A stretch of DNA of 64,000 nucleotides, taken from positions 43,644,840 to 43,708,839 of the forward strand of contig CM049322.1 of assembly GCA_026874595.1 (NCBI GenBank), in the 5' to 3' direction. Source of the stretch: Sipunculus nudus (taxonomy: Eukaryota; Annelida; Sipuncula; Golfingiida; Sipunculidae). Made by a program: the position numbers and the translations under genes. The notes beneath the pieces were generated by a model. It was not told where the DNA came from, did not search any database, and saw nothing but the letters and a program-made list of their open reading frames with translations. Positions 38,298 to 46,520 of the stretch are shown here, in pieces (position 1 is the first letter of the stretch; each line of letters opens with the position of its first letter).

Positions 38298-38926
38298 CAC
38301 CGTTGGGCCTTGTAGAATCGGATCGAGTGTCTTTACAAAGTTGGTGTTTGAAAAAACTCCCTCAAGGATTTGAAAATTTAAAACAAGCGTTTGAAGAATA
38401 CATGGGAGAATACGGCGACGTGATTTTGTTACAAGCACAGCTGGAAAGAGAAGCATCGATGGTCTGGTGTCAACTAGGGGATGGGCGCAAAATCTTTGCG
38501 TACGATTCGGCGCTTCCGATTTCGTGCGTTTATCCGAAACCTCCAGGGATCATTGAAACGGAACTGGACCAAATCAATTTCTTTGCCAAGATCAGGAACA
38601 GCGATGGGATGATGATTGAAAATTCCCAGTCCATGGAAAATAAGCACGGGAAATTAAATACCGTATCGTGTTGTTTAGTGTTTGCTTGTGAGATGAAAAC
38701 AGAATGTGCACCCGACAGTGGAAGTCGAATGTTGATAAAAATTCAGAAAACAGATTCAGATGATATAAGTGTGACGCGGTCCATGGGCTTCGGCAGCAAT
38801 TTAGTGGATGAAGATCATTTTGTTTCCTCGTCGTCTGAAGATGAAGGTGTGTTCGATGATGAACTCAATGAAAATGTTATTCAAGGACAATTGAACGTTT
38901 ATCAAGTGGGCGATTTCAATGAGTAA
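38285..38926 (+). CDS. Acidic-tailed frame following the RING gene
   Basis: About 207 codons open from 38303 with no ATG at its start (the first in-frame ATG is near 38401) and no separate TATA box. It follows the RING frame in another phase. Either it is the C-terminal half of the RING protein, displaced by a one-base shift near 38285-38300, or it starts internally. Residues near the middle contain a GDGRKIFAYDS segment. The tail is serine- and acid-rich (SSSSEDEGVFDDELNE), like a casein-kinase-type acidic region. I do not recognise a family. Confidence 0.5.
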   Translation, partial: RIELTPLGLVESDRVSLQSWCLKKLPQGFENLKQAFEEYMGEYGDVILLQAQLEREASMVWCQLGDGRKIFAYDSALPISCVYPKPPGIIETELDQINFFAKIRNSDGMMIENSQSMENKHGKLNTVSCCLVFACEMKTECAPDSGSRMLIKIQKTDSDDISVTRSMGFGSNLVDEDHFVSSSSEDEGVFDDELNENVIQGQLNVYQVGDFNE

Positions 38927-39077
38927 CAAAGACTACTGAACTGTAAAATGTAAACACGCATTAAGAAGAAATGAAGTAAAGTTAAATAATGATAAAAATA
39001 CATTCAAAGATAAAATCACTGAGTGTAGTTAAAAAAATAATAAAAATATAATTGCATTTAGTAATATGTGACGTTTT
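38927..39077. other. Short convergent spacer
   Basis: AT-rich gap between the plus-strand genes and the minus-strand capsid genes. AATAAAAATA-type words occur on both strands and probably include polyadenylation signals. Confidence 0.4.
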
Positions 39078-40739
39078 TTAAATAAAGGATTTTAAAACTT
39101 GACGTGATTTGTCTATTGTGATTTCACCATCCATTTCATAGTATGCAATGAGTGTGTGTTGGTTTGTGAGTGTGGTTTCAAATGCCAGTTCCATTCTCAA
39201 TACCCCTACAATCGGATCCTGAATATATTTTTCATCCGATGCTAATGTCGGTGAAAAATCCACTGCAAAAAGGTGTACCCTTTTCATGTAATCTTGGTAC
39301 GAAATATCCACACCCAAAGCCCCTCTCACTACTCCGACCGTATTTAATGTATCAATATATTCCCGTTTCCAATCCCTACTCCATTTAGGTTCATATGGGA
39401 AAATAGGTACAGAAAAATTATTCATGTACACTTGTATTTTATTGGCTTTAAAATTATCGAAGAAATAAGGGTTTTCTTTTTCATTCCCGCGAACCGCAGA
39501 ACTTTTAACAAACCCAAAAATCATTCGTCGGGGCATTTGACCTTGTAACATATTTACAAGATTCGCTTCGGTGCCATTTGTCGGTAAATCATAAGTACGC
39601 ATAAAGGAATGTTTTAATGGGTACCGAATCGGTAACCCCTTACTTAAATTAGCTTCCACAGCTTGTTGAAACCGGAAAGAAGGTTTAACTTTACGTATAT
39701 CCAAATACATGTTAGTTATTTTTAATTCTCCTTTTTGTGCGACATCAGTGTTTGTAGAATCCCGCATAATATAAAATTGTGGATTAGATTGAAAATCAAA
39801 AGTCACTTTAATATTAACACCATTAATAATAAATTTACTTTGAGTGGTTAAATCTGCATGAATAGGAGCTTTAAAAGTAATTTCTTGTGAAATTTCAGTA
39901 TTTTCACAAAAAGGATCATTATTAGGGAAAAATTGTAAAAACCGGTTTAACATCCCGTAATTTTTATCCATCGAAGCGGTTAAAATAGAATATTTAGCTT
40001 TATCATCTTTTATTTCTAAACCCACAGGTCCCCACGCTGTAGGAATAAACCGAACTTTAATTAAATTGGAATCTTTACTAAAGAATACTTTTACGTATGG
40101 ACGCCAATCACTACACACAATTTTATTTTTGTTATTTTTTTCACTACACTCGGTGTTTTTGTTAGCTGCATCACGTGACCATGCATACAAATCTTTGTTT
40201 GCACTGTTATCATTATTTTTCTCCCCCTTTATCGTTTCTTCCCAATGCGTGTTTTTAGTCTTAAAGTTAGTAGTATCTGGAAACGCATTGAATTTTCCCG
40301 GTGTATCTTTAAACCACCCTGTCATGGCCGATAAACCAGTTTCTTTAAATTCTTGATTAAATGAAAGTAAATTTTCTAAATAGGCTCGATAGGCATACAT
40401 GTTATCCAACGTATTCAATTCCGTTCCTTCCATTTCCATTCTGACTTGTTTCCATAAACTGTGAACAATATTGTTCACGGGAGAAACAAAATCGGCCAGC
40501 CATTTTTGACATGGGTGACCCGCCTGCGTGGTTATTTTTAATTTTACGATCATAAAAGAATTGGCCCAATCGATATATTCATTACTATCCCCATTGATAA
40601 CAAATTCAACGGGACCTCCAGTTTTGTACGAAGGGGTTAAAGAATCGATTTTAACCGTTCGTCCTTGTGAGATAGAATCTTGTTTCGTGCCTCCAGTAAA
40701 TAATGCCGTGTTTTGAACGAGATCGCCACCCCCGTCCAT
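39078..40739 (-). CDS. Major capsid protein, paralogue 1
   Basis: 553 residues, intact, with a TATA box at 40774-40781 upstream of the ATG. It shares long blocks with the neighbouring paralogue: LTPSYKTGGP and SPVNNI near the start, GTELNT, MTGWFKDTPGKF near 145-156, and LQGQMPRRM, FSPTLASDEKYIQDP and YYEMDGE near the end. The pattern (NEYID, PVNN, YRAYLENLL, then GQMPRR..G, NP, and an E-x-D-G-E closing strand) is that of the Polinton double-jelly-roll capsid family, known in nematodes as the transposon-derived F54H12.2-like protein. Fold is inferred from family likeness. It probably forms pseudohexameric capsomers in the nucleus. Confidence 0.82.
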   Translation of the reverse strand: MDGGGDLVQNTALFTGGTKQDSISQGRTVKIDSLTPSYKTGGPVEFVINGDSNEYIDWANSFMIVKLKITTQAGHPCQKWLADFVSPVNNIVHSLWKQVRMEMEGTELNTLDNMYAYRAYLENLLSFNQEFKETGLSAMTGWFKDTPGKFNAFPDTTNFKTKNTHWEETIKGEKNNDNSANKDLYAWSRDAANKNTECSEKNNKNKIVCSDWRPYVKVFFSKDSNLIKVRFIPTAWGPVGLEIKDDKAKYSILTASMDKNYGMLNRFLQFFPNNDPFCENTEISQEITFKAPIHADLTTQSKFIINGVNIKVTFDFQSNPQFYIMRDSTNTDVAQKGELKITNMYLDIRKVKPSFRFQQAVEANLSKGLPIRYPLKHSFMRTYDLPTNGTEANLVNMLQGQMPRRMIFGFVKSSAVRGNEKENPYFFDNFKANKIQVYMNNFSVPIFPYEPKWSRDWKREYIDTLNTVGVVRGALGVDISYQDYMKRVHLFAVDFSPTLASDEKYIQDPIVGVLRMELAFETTLTNQHTLIAYYEMDGEITIDKSRQVLKSFI

Positions 40740-40773
40740 GATGGAACTAATTCATTTGTGAAATGAAAAATGC

Positions 40774-40781
40774 CTTTTATA
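40774..40781 (-). promoter_or_regulatory. TATA box of MCP paralogue 1
   Basis: Minus-strand TATAAAAG, 35 nt upstream of the ATG. No CCGGAAGT motif nearby, as for the other structural genes. Confidence 0.6.
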
Positions 40782-40785
40782 CTTT

Positions 40786-42390
40786 TTAGGTATACGATTT
40801 CAATACTTCTCGTGATTGCCCAATAGTCACTTCCCCATCCATTTCGTAGTAAACGATGACCATATGTTGTTCAGCCAACGCTGTTTGGTCTTTGAACCCT
40901 AAATCCATTCTTAATACCCCTACAGTCGGGTCTTGAATGTATTTTTCATCCGATGCCAAAGTCGGTGAAAAATCCATGGCAAACACCGTATACCCTTGCC
41001 TGAACTCTTGATAAGAAATATCTACACCAAGCCCGCCACGGACCACTCCGATATTATTTAAAAAATCAATATATTCCCGTTTCCAATCTTTATCCCAATC
41101 TGGTTCGTACGGCTGTGACGGAACGGGATGGCCGTTCATATACACTTGAACTTTATTGACACCTAAATCTTTTAATTTATAGGGGTTTTTCGTTTCATCT
41201 CCAGCTAAAGCTTTACTTTCGACAAAAGCAAATACCATTCGACGTGGCATTTGCCCTTGTAACATATTGGTCAATGTCGCCTGAGTACCACTTACGGGTA
41301 AATTATGGCTTCTCATAAATGTATGTTTCAAAGGATAGCGAATAGGCATATTTCTGGCTAAATTCGCTTCAACTGCTTGTTGAAAACGGTGAGACGGTTG
41401 TACTTTTCGGACATCCAGGTACATATTCATAATTTTCAATTGATTATTTTTTCCTCCTATTTGCATGATAGGAAATTCGGTGGATCCGGTAAAATCAAAT
41501 TCAAGTGTCAAATCAACACCATTGGGTAACAGTTTTTTCTGGTTGGTAATATCGCTATGGATTGGGGCTTTAAAAGTTATTTGTTTAGACCGTTCACTGT
41601 TCGTGCACAATTCATTGTTTTTAGGAAAAAATTGTAAAAACCGATTTAAAATGCCATAATTTTTTCCTAAAGCCGCCGTTAAAATTGATTCTTTAATGGC
41701 AGTATTTTTAGTTAAACCAATTTCCCCGTTGGCGGACGGAATGATCACCGTCTGGTAGATTTCCTTTGTTGCGCTCGTCGAACCTGACGTGGCTTTATCG
41801 AACGAGTACTTTTCGTATGAGGTTTTCCCCCCGCCGTCGTCCGTGCTCCAGTCGTGTAATCCGCCGGTGCCGGCGGTGGACTTGCTGTAATCTTTGCTAC
41901 TATCCATCGTCCGTGGCAATTCATCGAATTTACCAGGTGTATCTTTAAACCAACCTGTCATGCCGGATAAACAGGTGTCTTTGTATCCTTTATTGTACCC
42001 TAATAAATTATCCAAATACGCCCGGTACATGTACATGTTATCTTGTGTATTCAATTCAGTCCCATTCAATTTAATATTGACTTGCCGCCAAATAGTATGA
42101 ATAATATTATTGACCGGTGATACGAAATCCTCAGTGACTTTTTGACACGGGTTGCCGGCTTGGTTGAAAATACCCATTTTCACCACCAGCATGGTATTTG
42201 TCAAATCGATATACTCGGACGAATTCCCGCTGATAAAAAAAGTGATGGGGCCTCCGGTTTTGTACGAAGGTGTTAAAGGATCGACTTTGACCCATCGCCC
42301 TTGTGAAATAGAATCTTGTTTCGTTCCACCAGCAAACAAGGCGGTTTGCTGGACGATGTCTGTGGCGGCGTCTACCATCTTGATTGACAA
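40786..42390 (-). CDS. Major capsid protein, paralogue 2
   Basis: 534 residues, intact. It aligns with paralogue 1 along its whole length, with the same blocks in the same order, so the two arose by tandem duplication. By eye about two thirds of the first 150 residues are identical. The main difference is the central segment (about residues 160-215). Here it is short and rich in Ser/Gly/Thr/Lys (STAGTGGLHDWSTDDGGGKT), while in paralogue 1 it is longer and Asn/Lys-rich. A second Met at 42378 (MVDAATD) is an alternative start. A TATA box (TATAAATA on the minus strand, 42413-42420) lies 23-30 nt upstream. Confidence 0.82.
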   Translation of the reverse strand: MSIKMVDAATDIVQQTALFAGGTKQDSISQGRWVKVDPLTPSYKTGGPITFFISGNSSEYIDLTNTMLVVKMGIFNQAGNPCQKVTEDFVSPVNNIIHTIWRQVNIKLNGTELNTQDNMYMYRAYLDNLLGYNKGYKDTCLSGMTGWFKDTPGKFDELPRTMDSSKDYSKSTAGTGGLHDWSTDDGGGKTSYEKYSFDKATSGSTSATKEIYQTVIIPSANGEIGLTKNTAIKESILTAALGKNYGILNRFLQFFPKNNELCTNSERSKQITFKAPIHSDITNQKKLLPNGVDLTLEFDFTGSTEFPIMQIGGKNNQLKIMNMYLDVRKVQPSHRFQQAVEANLARNMPIRYPLKHTFMRSHNLPVSGTQATLTNMLQGQMPRRMVFAFVESKALAGDETKNPYKLKDLGVNKVQVYMNGHPVPSQPYEPDWDKDWKREYIDFLNNIGVVRGGLGVDISYQEFRQGYTVFAMDFSPTLASDEKYIQDPTVGVLRMDLGFKDQTALAEQHMVIVYYEMDGEVTIGQSREVLKSYT

Positions 42391-42412
42391 TGATAAAACT
42401 GATACCTTATGC

Positions 42413-42420
42413 TATTTATA
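42413..42420 (-). promoter_or_regulatory. TATA box of MCP paralogue 2
   Basis: Minus-strand TATAAATA, about 23 nt upstream of the first ATG and 35 nt upstream of the second. Confidence 0.55.
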
Positions 42421-42496
42421 CTATTTCATCCATTATCCCAGCGAAATATTTTAAAGCTAAAATGATCAAATCCGTAAATTCTTGATCATGGGTATT

Positions 42497-43900
42497 TTAT
42501 AAAATCAACCTTAAATACCATGTCCGACCCGATGGGTTTTCTAACGATTCTCGAGCCACATCGATGGTTCTAGCATTCACCGATTCCCATTTCCCGATAC
42601 TGTTGGATAAATTACGTACCGTGTTCGCCGGTAATCCCGTGTGTTTAGAAACGGTTTGAGCTAAATTACGATCCACCCGGTAATACGGAGGAATATCGCC
42701 TCGAGAAGCTACAAATTGCCAAAAGGCCATATTATCGTTTTTCAATTCTTCCCGGATACATAATAACGTTTCTGAGATTATAGCTAACGCTAAAGCGATC
42801 ATTCGAATAAATTCATCGGGGGAAGTGCTGAACGTTTCTTTACGTAAAGTTTGATCCATTAAAATGCTTTTCGGTTGTGCAGCTAAATGTTTTAAAATAC
42901 TAGCATTCCGACGGAACGATTCTTTAGCATCGCTTTTTAACACGTGCGCATTCGGGGGTGGGATACCTAAGCCCGGTCCCGCTTGGGTCCCGCTGTCGAT
43001 TTTATCCCCGGGATCTTCAGTTTGCGTGGCTATACCTTCACCCACTGTCGGACGGGTTTGAATGGCCATTTCGTTGGTAGGCACTAACGATTGGGTCCCG
43101 ACTGTCGCTCTCACGGGCATATCTGTTTGCATTTCGATTTCACGGGTATCGGTTTCACTGGATCTTGTTTTTGGAGGGACCAATGGTTGTGCTTTCACGC
43201 TCATTATTGGTAACATGGTCGTACTCACTAACGTATTGACCGGTGGAGGAATAGGGCGGATTAACGGTTTCGGAGGAGTCGGTAGCCGTAACGGGGGTGG
43301 TGGAGTCGGTGGTTTAGGTGGTGGTTGAGGGGGTTTATCTGTAAAGAGGAGCCGTTTTACCGCATCACTCGGTTTAGGTTTTTTTAATGCTAATTTCATT
43401 CGGACCCCGCTTTTTCCTCGCACAACATTGTCTCCTCCGGGGATTTTAGGAACTAAACGGGGTCGGTTAGTTTTAGGTTGTGGTTTAGGAGAAGGTTTTG
43501 CTCTGCTTAAAGGAGAAAACCGGGCAAATGTGACCGGAACAGGTTTCTGTGCGACCGCAGGGACAGGTTTGGGTGGGGGGTTTTGAGATGGTGGTAAAGG
43601 TTTACCGGGTTGACGTTCTTGAGTCCGGTATAAATTTTCGGTTTCTTGAACAGTACTCCCGTGCAAGTAAAGCTCAATTTCACTGAAATCGGTCGTCGCC
43701 GTTTCAATTAATTTTTTAAATTCGGGGCTAGGTACCGGTACCGGGCTGGGTGGACGTTTGCTGACGGTAGCTGTAGGTGTTGGGTAGCGGGTTGGACTTT
43801 TTAACCGGTAAGTCATTGGTTGGGTCTGATTTAAAACACGGAAATCCGGCCGGCCGGGTGGTTTCTTCGGTGGGGCTAATTTCTTTAATATACTTTCCAT
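42497..43900 (-). CDS. Proline-rich probable virion protein
   Basis: 467 residues, intact, not recognised. Residues 1-240 are dominated by proline, lysine and arginine with many PxxP motifs and a PPQPPPKPPTPPPPL run near 190-205. The middle has Thr/Glu-rich text with several xTQT and MQT words. The last 110 residues are predicted to be helical, with a hydrophobic stretch (MIALALAIISETLLC) near 368-382 and a basic C-terminus. Its position between the capsid genes and the small basic core-like genes suggests a structural or assembly role, perhaps a scaffold or DNA-packaging protein. Confidence 0.55.
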   Translation of the reverse strand: MESILKKLAPPKKPPGRPDFRVLNQTQPMTYRLKSPTRYPTPTATVSKRPPSPVPVPSPEFKKLIETATTDFSEIELYLHGSTVQETENLYRTQERQPGKPLPPSQNPPPKPVPAVAQKPVPVTFARFSPLSRAKPSPKPQPKTNRPRLVPKIPGGDNVVRGKSGVRMKLALKKPKPSDAVKRLLFTDKPPQPPPKPPTPPPPLRLPTPPKPLIRPIPPPVNTLVSTTMLPIMSVKAQPLVPPKTRSSETDTREIEMQTDMPVRATVGTQSLVPTNEMAIQTRPTVGEGIATQTEDPGDKIDSGTQAGPGLGIPPPNAHVLKSDAKESFRRNASILKHLAAQPKSILMDQTLRKETFSTSPDEFIRMIALALAIISETLLCIREELKNDNMAFWQFVASRGDIPPYYRVDRNLAQTVSKHTGLPANTVRNLSNSIGKWESVNARTIDVARESLENPSGRTWYLRLIL

Positions 43901-43919
43901 TTTCGGTCCTTTTTTCGTT

Positions 43920-44051
43920 TCAAAGACTAAAATCTTTTTTTTCCCGTTCTTTCCTTTTTGGTGATTTCGGGGGTGTTTTTTCTTTTTTCAACGGCCGTCC
44001 CCGTGGCCGTTTCAGCTCACTATCGTCTTTTCGTTTCCGTCCACGCGCCAT
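43920..44051 (-). CDS. 43-residue AT-hook protein
   Basis: A short frame that would be missed by a length cut-off: ATG at 44051, stop at 43920-43922. The product begins MARGRKRKDD and contains KRPRGRPLKK at residues 14-23. RGRP flanked by basic residues and prolines is the classical AT-hook that inserts into the minor groove of AT-rich DNA. More than a third of the residues are Lys or Arg. A TATA box at 44081-44088 lies 30 nt upstream, supporting a real gene. It could condense the viral genome in the particle or tether it to chromatin. Start, stop and TATA are read directly; the role is inferred. Confidence 0.6.
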   Translation of the reverse strand: MARGRKRKDDSELKRPRGRPLKKEKTPPKSPKRKEREKKDFSL

Positions 44052-44080
44052 AATTGTTTGGTTTCCCTAAAAGTTTTTGC

Positions 44081-44088
44081 TTTATATA
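44081..44088 (-). promoter_or_regulatory. TATA box of the AT-hook gene
   Basis: Minus-strand TATATAAA, 30 nt upstream of the ATG at 44051. Confidence 0.6.
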
Positions 44089-44517
44089 GGTTGAATGTTA
44101 TAGTACCCGTCTTCACCGACTTCCCGAGTGATCACTGGTGAGGGACGGGGTCTCGGGGTCATAATCAAGGACGGTTCACGTTCTTCTGTAGCAGTGGGGA
44201 CATAACTGTCATAAACCGTACCCGCAGTATAAGGTTCACGTCGAGTCTCGCCAGGTTGAGTAAACCGTCCAGGGATTCTACGTAACCATTTTTCTTGCAC
44301 ACCAGTTCTTACCGGACGGTACTCGCCTTTTTGCCCAGGAGTTCCGCCCGTTAAAGGGTTCATTAATTTCTGATACCACTGAGGACGAGGTTCATTCTTG
44401 TCAAAACATTCTTTAGCATCTTTACGAATTTGTTTTTTGGCCTTTTCATATTGTTTTTTTCGTTTTTTTCACTTTATGTTTTAATTTGCGTTTACATTTT
44501 AATTTTGAGTGTACCAT
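44082..44517 (-). pseudogene. Small basic protein, frameshifted at an A7 run
   Basis: The open frame 44082-44363 (93 codons) stays open upstream to about 44465. There it meets two A7 runs (plus-strand T7 at 44454-44460 and 44463-44469). A TATATATA-preceded ATG at 44517 (MVHSKLKCKRK) reads into these runs in another phase; one A fewer would join them into about 145 residues. The N-terminal third is strongly basic. The C-terminal part contains proline- and arginine-rich text (TPRPRPSPVITREVGEDGYY). It is not recognised. It overlaps the upstream gene by 19 nt. Confidence 0.5.
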
Positions 44518-44654
44518 GTTCGTCCTCCGTACCACTTAGGATAATTACGTCCTGCTAAATATATATACCCTTTGTCCTTGAGGGTATTGATGCTCGTCAA
44601 ATTTCGTTTTACGGCTTTGCCTGACGAAAGCTTCTGTTTCTTTGCACGTTTCAT
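44499..44654 (-). CDS. Small basic protein
   Basis: The frame is open from 44708, but a TATA box at 44689-44696 lies inside that stretch. The Met at 44654 (MKRAKKQKLSSGKAVKRN) is therefore the probable start, giving 51 residues. About 30% are Lys or Arg, with an aromatic C-terminus (YPKWYGGRTWYTQN). It is not recognised. Such peptides in this family of elements are usually virion core proteins, which is only an inference here. Confidence 0.5.
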   Translation of the reverse strand: MKRAKKQKLSSGKAVKRNLTSINTLKDKGYIYLAGRNYPKWYGGRTWYTQN

Positions 44655-44688
44655 GATGAAACGATTGCTTAACCGTTTCTGTGCTGGC

Positions 44689-44696
44689 CTTTTATA
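44689..44696 (-). promoter_or_regulatory. TATA box of the 51-residue gene
   Basis: Minus-strand TATAAAAG, 35 nt upstream of the Met at 44654. Confidence 0.55.
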
Positions 44697-44704
44697 CTTT
44701 TTGC

Positions 44705-45259
44705 TCAATAGTACAATTTGACCCGCTTTCTTCTGACTTCTCGCCGTTCCCGTTTTAATGGGGGTTCTTCCTCATAATCTTCCTGGTACACTAACGGTTC
44801 TTCTTCCACAGCACCAAACATCTCGGCCGGGTAAGCTAAAGTCCCGTAAGGCGATTGGTCTTGTTCTTGCATCTGACGGAACGGTAACTGGAAGCGTTCT
44901 TCATAAGGCAAATAAGTCGCATGTGGAGCTAAATAATTTTTCTTAAACTGGTTGTACATGGTGGCATCCCGTTGCTGGGCATCAGTCGGAGGACCTACAC
45001 CCATTCGTTCAAAATCGATCCTGGGTTTTTCGACATGGTAGCCCTGAGAAAATAACATGTCTTCCGGAACTAAAGGCACACTACCTTTTTTCCCTTGCAT
45101 CGGTAGAGGTTGCGGTCGAATGAACGCTGTATTGGGTTTAATATTTACAGCTTGCATCAAATTGGTATTCAATTTATATTGCCCCCCGCCCAATAAACCG
45201 GCCCGTGTTCGTACTCCACGGGTCCCAAACCCTGTCGCTGTGGTAAAGCTGGCCCGCAT
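44705..45259 (-). CDS. Probable virion precursor protein with a double-Gly site
   Basis: 184 residues, intact, ATG at 45259, TATA box at 45297-45304. Residues 21-27 read GLLGGGQ. This fits the (M/I/L)xGG-x cleavage consensus of adenovirus-type maturation proteases, so the product may be processed after residue 25. The middle holds a proline/glutamine-rich region. The C-terminus switches from acidic (EEEPLVYQEDYEEEPP) to basic (RREVRRKRVKLYY). It is not recognised as a named family. It resembles, in layout only, adenovirus core or minor capsid precursors. Confidence 0.55.
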   Translation of the reverse strand: MRASFTTATGFGTRGVRTRAGLLGGGQYKLNTNLMQAVNIKPNTAFIRPQPLPMQGKKGSVPLVPEDMLFSQGYHVEKPRIDFERMGVGPPTDAQQRDATMYNQFKKNYLAPHATYLPYEERFQLPFRQMQEQDQSPYGTLAYPAEMFGAVEEEPLVYQEDYEEEPPLKRERREVRRKRVKLYY

Positions 45260-45504
45260 TATTCAAACGGAATACCCGATTCATTTTCCATACCTCTTTT
45301 TATACGTTTCAGTTTCGGGGTCGGCATAATAAACCCCGCCGAAGTTGATAACACTCCTGCCCAGTATGTCCTGTCTTCCGGATTGCAAAAATTCCCCGCT
45401 AAAATAGTTAATGCCGTAATGATTAAAATAGATATGATCGATAATTGGGTAATAAACAACGCTAAACTTTTCGAGCACCACGCCGTTTTTTTATTTTTAC
45501 CCAT
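45259..45504 (-). CDS. Small single-span membrane protein
   Basis: The frame opens at 45549, but the Met at 45504 (MGKNKKTAW) is the better start, giving about 81 residues. A hydrophobic segment at residues ~13-35 (LALFITQLSIISILIITALT) predicts one transmembrane helix. The segment after it contains prolines and a basic KLKRIKRG stretch. It overlaps the end of the integrase in another frame by 43 nt and the next gene by one base. Small membrane proteins occur in adenovirus-like and Polinton-like viruses, but I cannot name this one. Confidence 0.55.
   Translation of the reverse strand: MGKNKKTAWCSKSLALFITQLSIISILIITALTILAGNFCNPEDRTYWAGVLSTSAGFIMPTPKLKRIKRGMENESGIPFE
45297..45304 (-). promoter_or_regulatory. 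TATA box of the double-Gly precursor gene
   Basis: Minus-strand TATAAAAA, 38 nt upstream of the ATG at 45259. Confidence 0.55.
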
Positions 45505-46480
45505 GTGCTGTATTTTTCCGGATACCCTCTCCATTTCACCAATTTCCATCCTTTTTTGCGTTCCAATACTTTTTCTTCTACTTTAGCCGGACGGGGTGTA
45601 CTTACTTTTTGTAATTCTTCCCGGTAAAATCGACCTTTTATAGGTTCTCCTTCTTCGTCTTCAATTTCGTACACGTCCACACCCCCGACTTCTGGATACA
45701 TCCGTTTTACCGTAAACGTTTCTTCCGTCCAACGGGGAATGTACCCCTGTTCAGCAAATGTATTTTTCTTCACACTGCTTAATACCACTTTGGTCCCCGG
45801 TTTAAATATATTCTTATTGGATGTTTCCCGGTGTAAATCTTTTGGATGCCCGTATAAAATCCGCCATACTTTGCTTTGATTTTTCGATGTCACGTCTTTC
45901 GGGGCCATGCCATGGGATGTGTGCGGGCGGGAATTGTATTCGTCAATAGCTTGAGGTAAATCGTTCAACCATTGCCGGGTATTATGATGAGTCATGGCTG
46001 CAAACAAACGTCGTTTTAACGTACGGTTAAACCGTTCCACTAAACTTGCTTTCACGTCCCGGTTTCTTGTTGCAAACCATGTGATATCATTATCGTGCAT
46101 TAATTCTTGAACTTGTTTATTCCGAAATTCTAACCCTTCATCCGTTTGTAATTATTGAGGGATCCTTTTACTGGATTTGAAAATAGATTCCAACCCATTT
46201 TTCACATGAATGCCCGATTTATCTTTTAATGTCACCGCCCAAGCAAACCTCGATAAAATATCCACGACCGTTAAAATGTACCGGTAATTTTTATTGTAAT
46301 GCGCTAATTTTTGCATATCAGCTAAATCCCCCTGCCACTGGGCGTCGAGACCTCCTACCAACGTTTTACTTCGCCTGTAAAAAATTCTGCTGCTTTTTCC
46401 CGAGAAACGCCAGCTCTTTGAGCTAGTTTTTTAGCATCGCCCGTAAAAGCGTACGGACCTTTTTCAAAAGCCTTCTCCAT
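45462..46480 (-). pseudogene. RVE-family integrase with C-terminal chromodomain (interrupted)
   Basis: Polinton integrase, which inserts the element and creates 6-bp duplications. The start is the ATG at 46480 (MEKAFEKGPYAF). The catalytic core has its first Asp in TVVDILSRFAW, the second in LQTDEGLEF just after the stop, and the Glu in SLVERFNRTLKRR, with 34 residues between the last two (DD-E layout). The C-terminal 45 residues form a chromodomain (WKLVKWRGYPEKYSTWV), which targets insertion to chromatin. Two defects are seen. One is a frame change at an A6 run (46379-46384), where one more base restores the frame. The other is an in-frame TAA at 46152-46154, between the first and second catalytic Asp. 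The catalytic residues themselves are present. Confidence 0.88.
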
Positions 46481-46520
46481 TGTCTAAAAAGGAAAATAAA
46501 AATCCACTTCACGTTTGACG

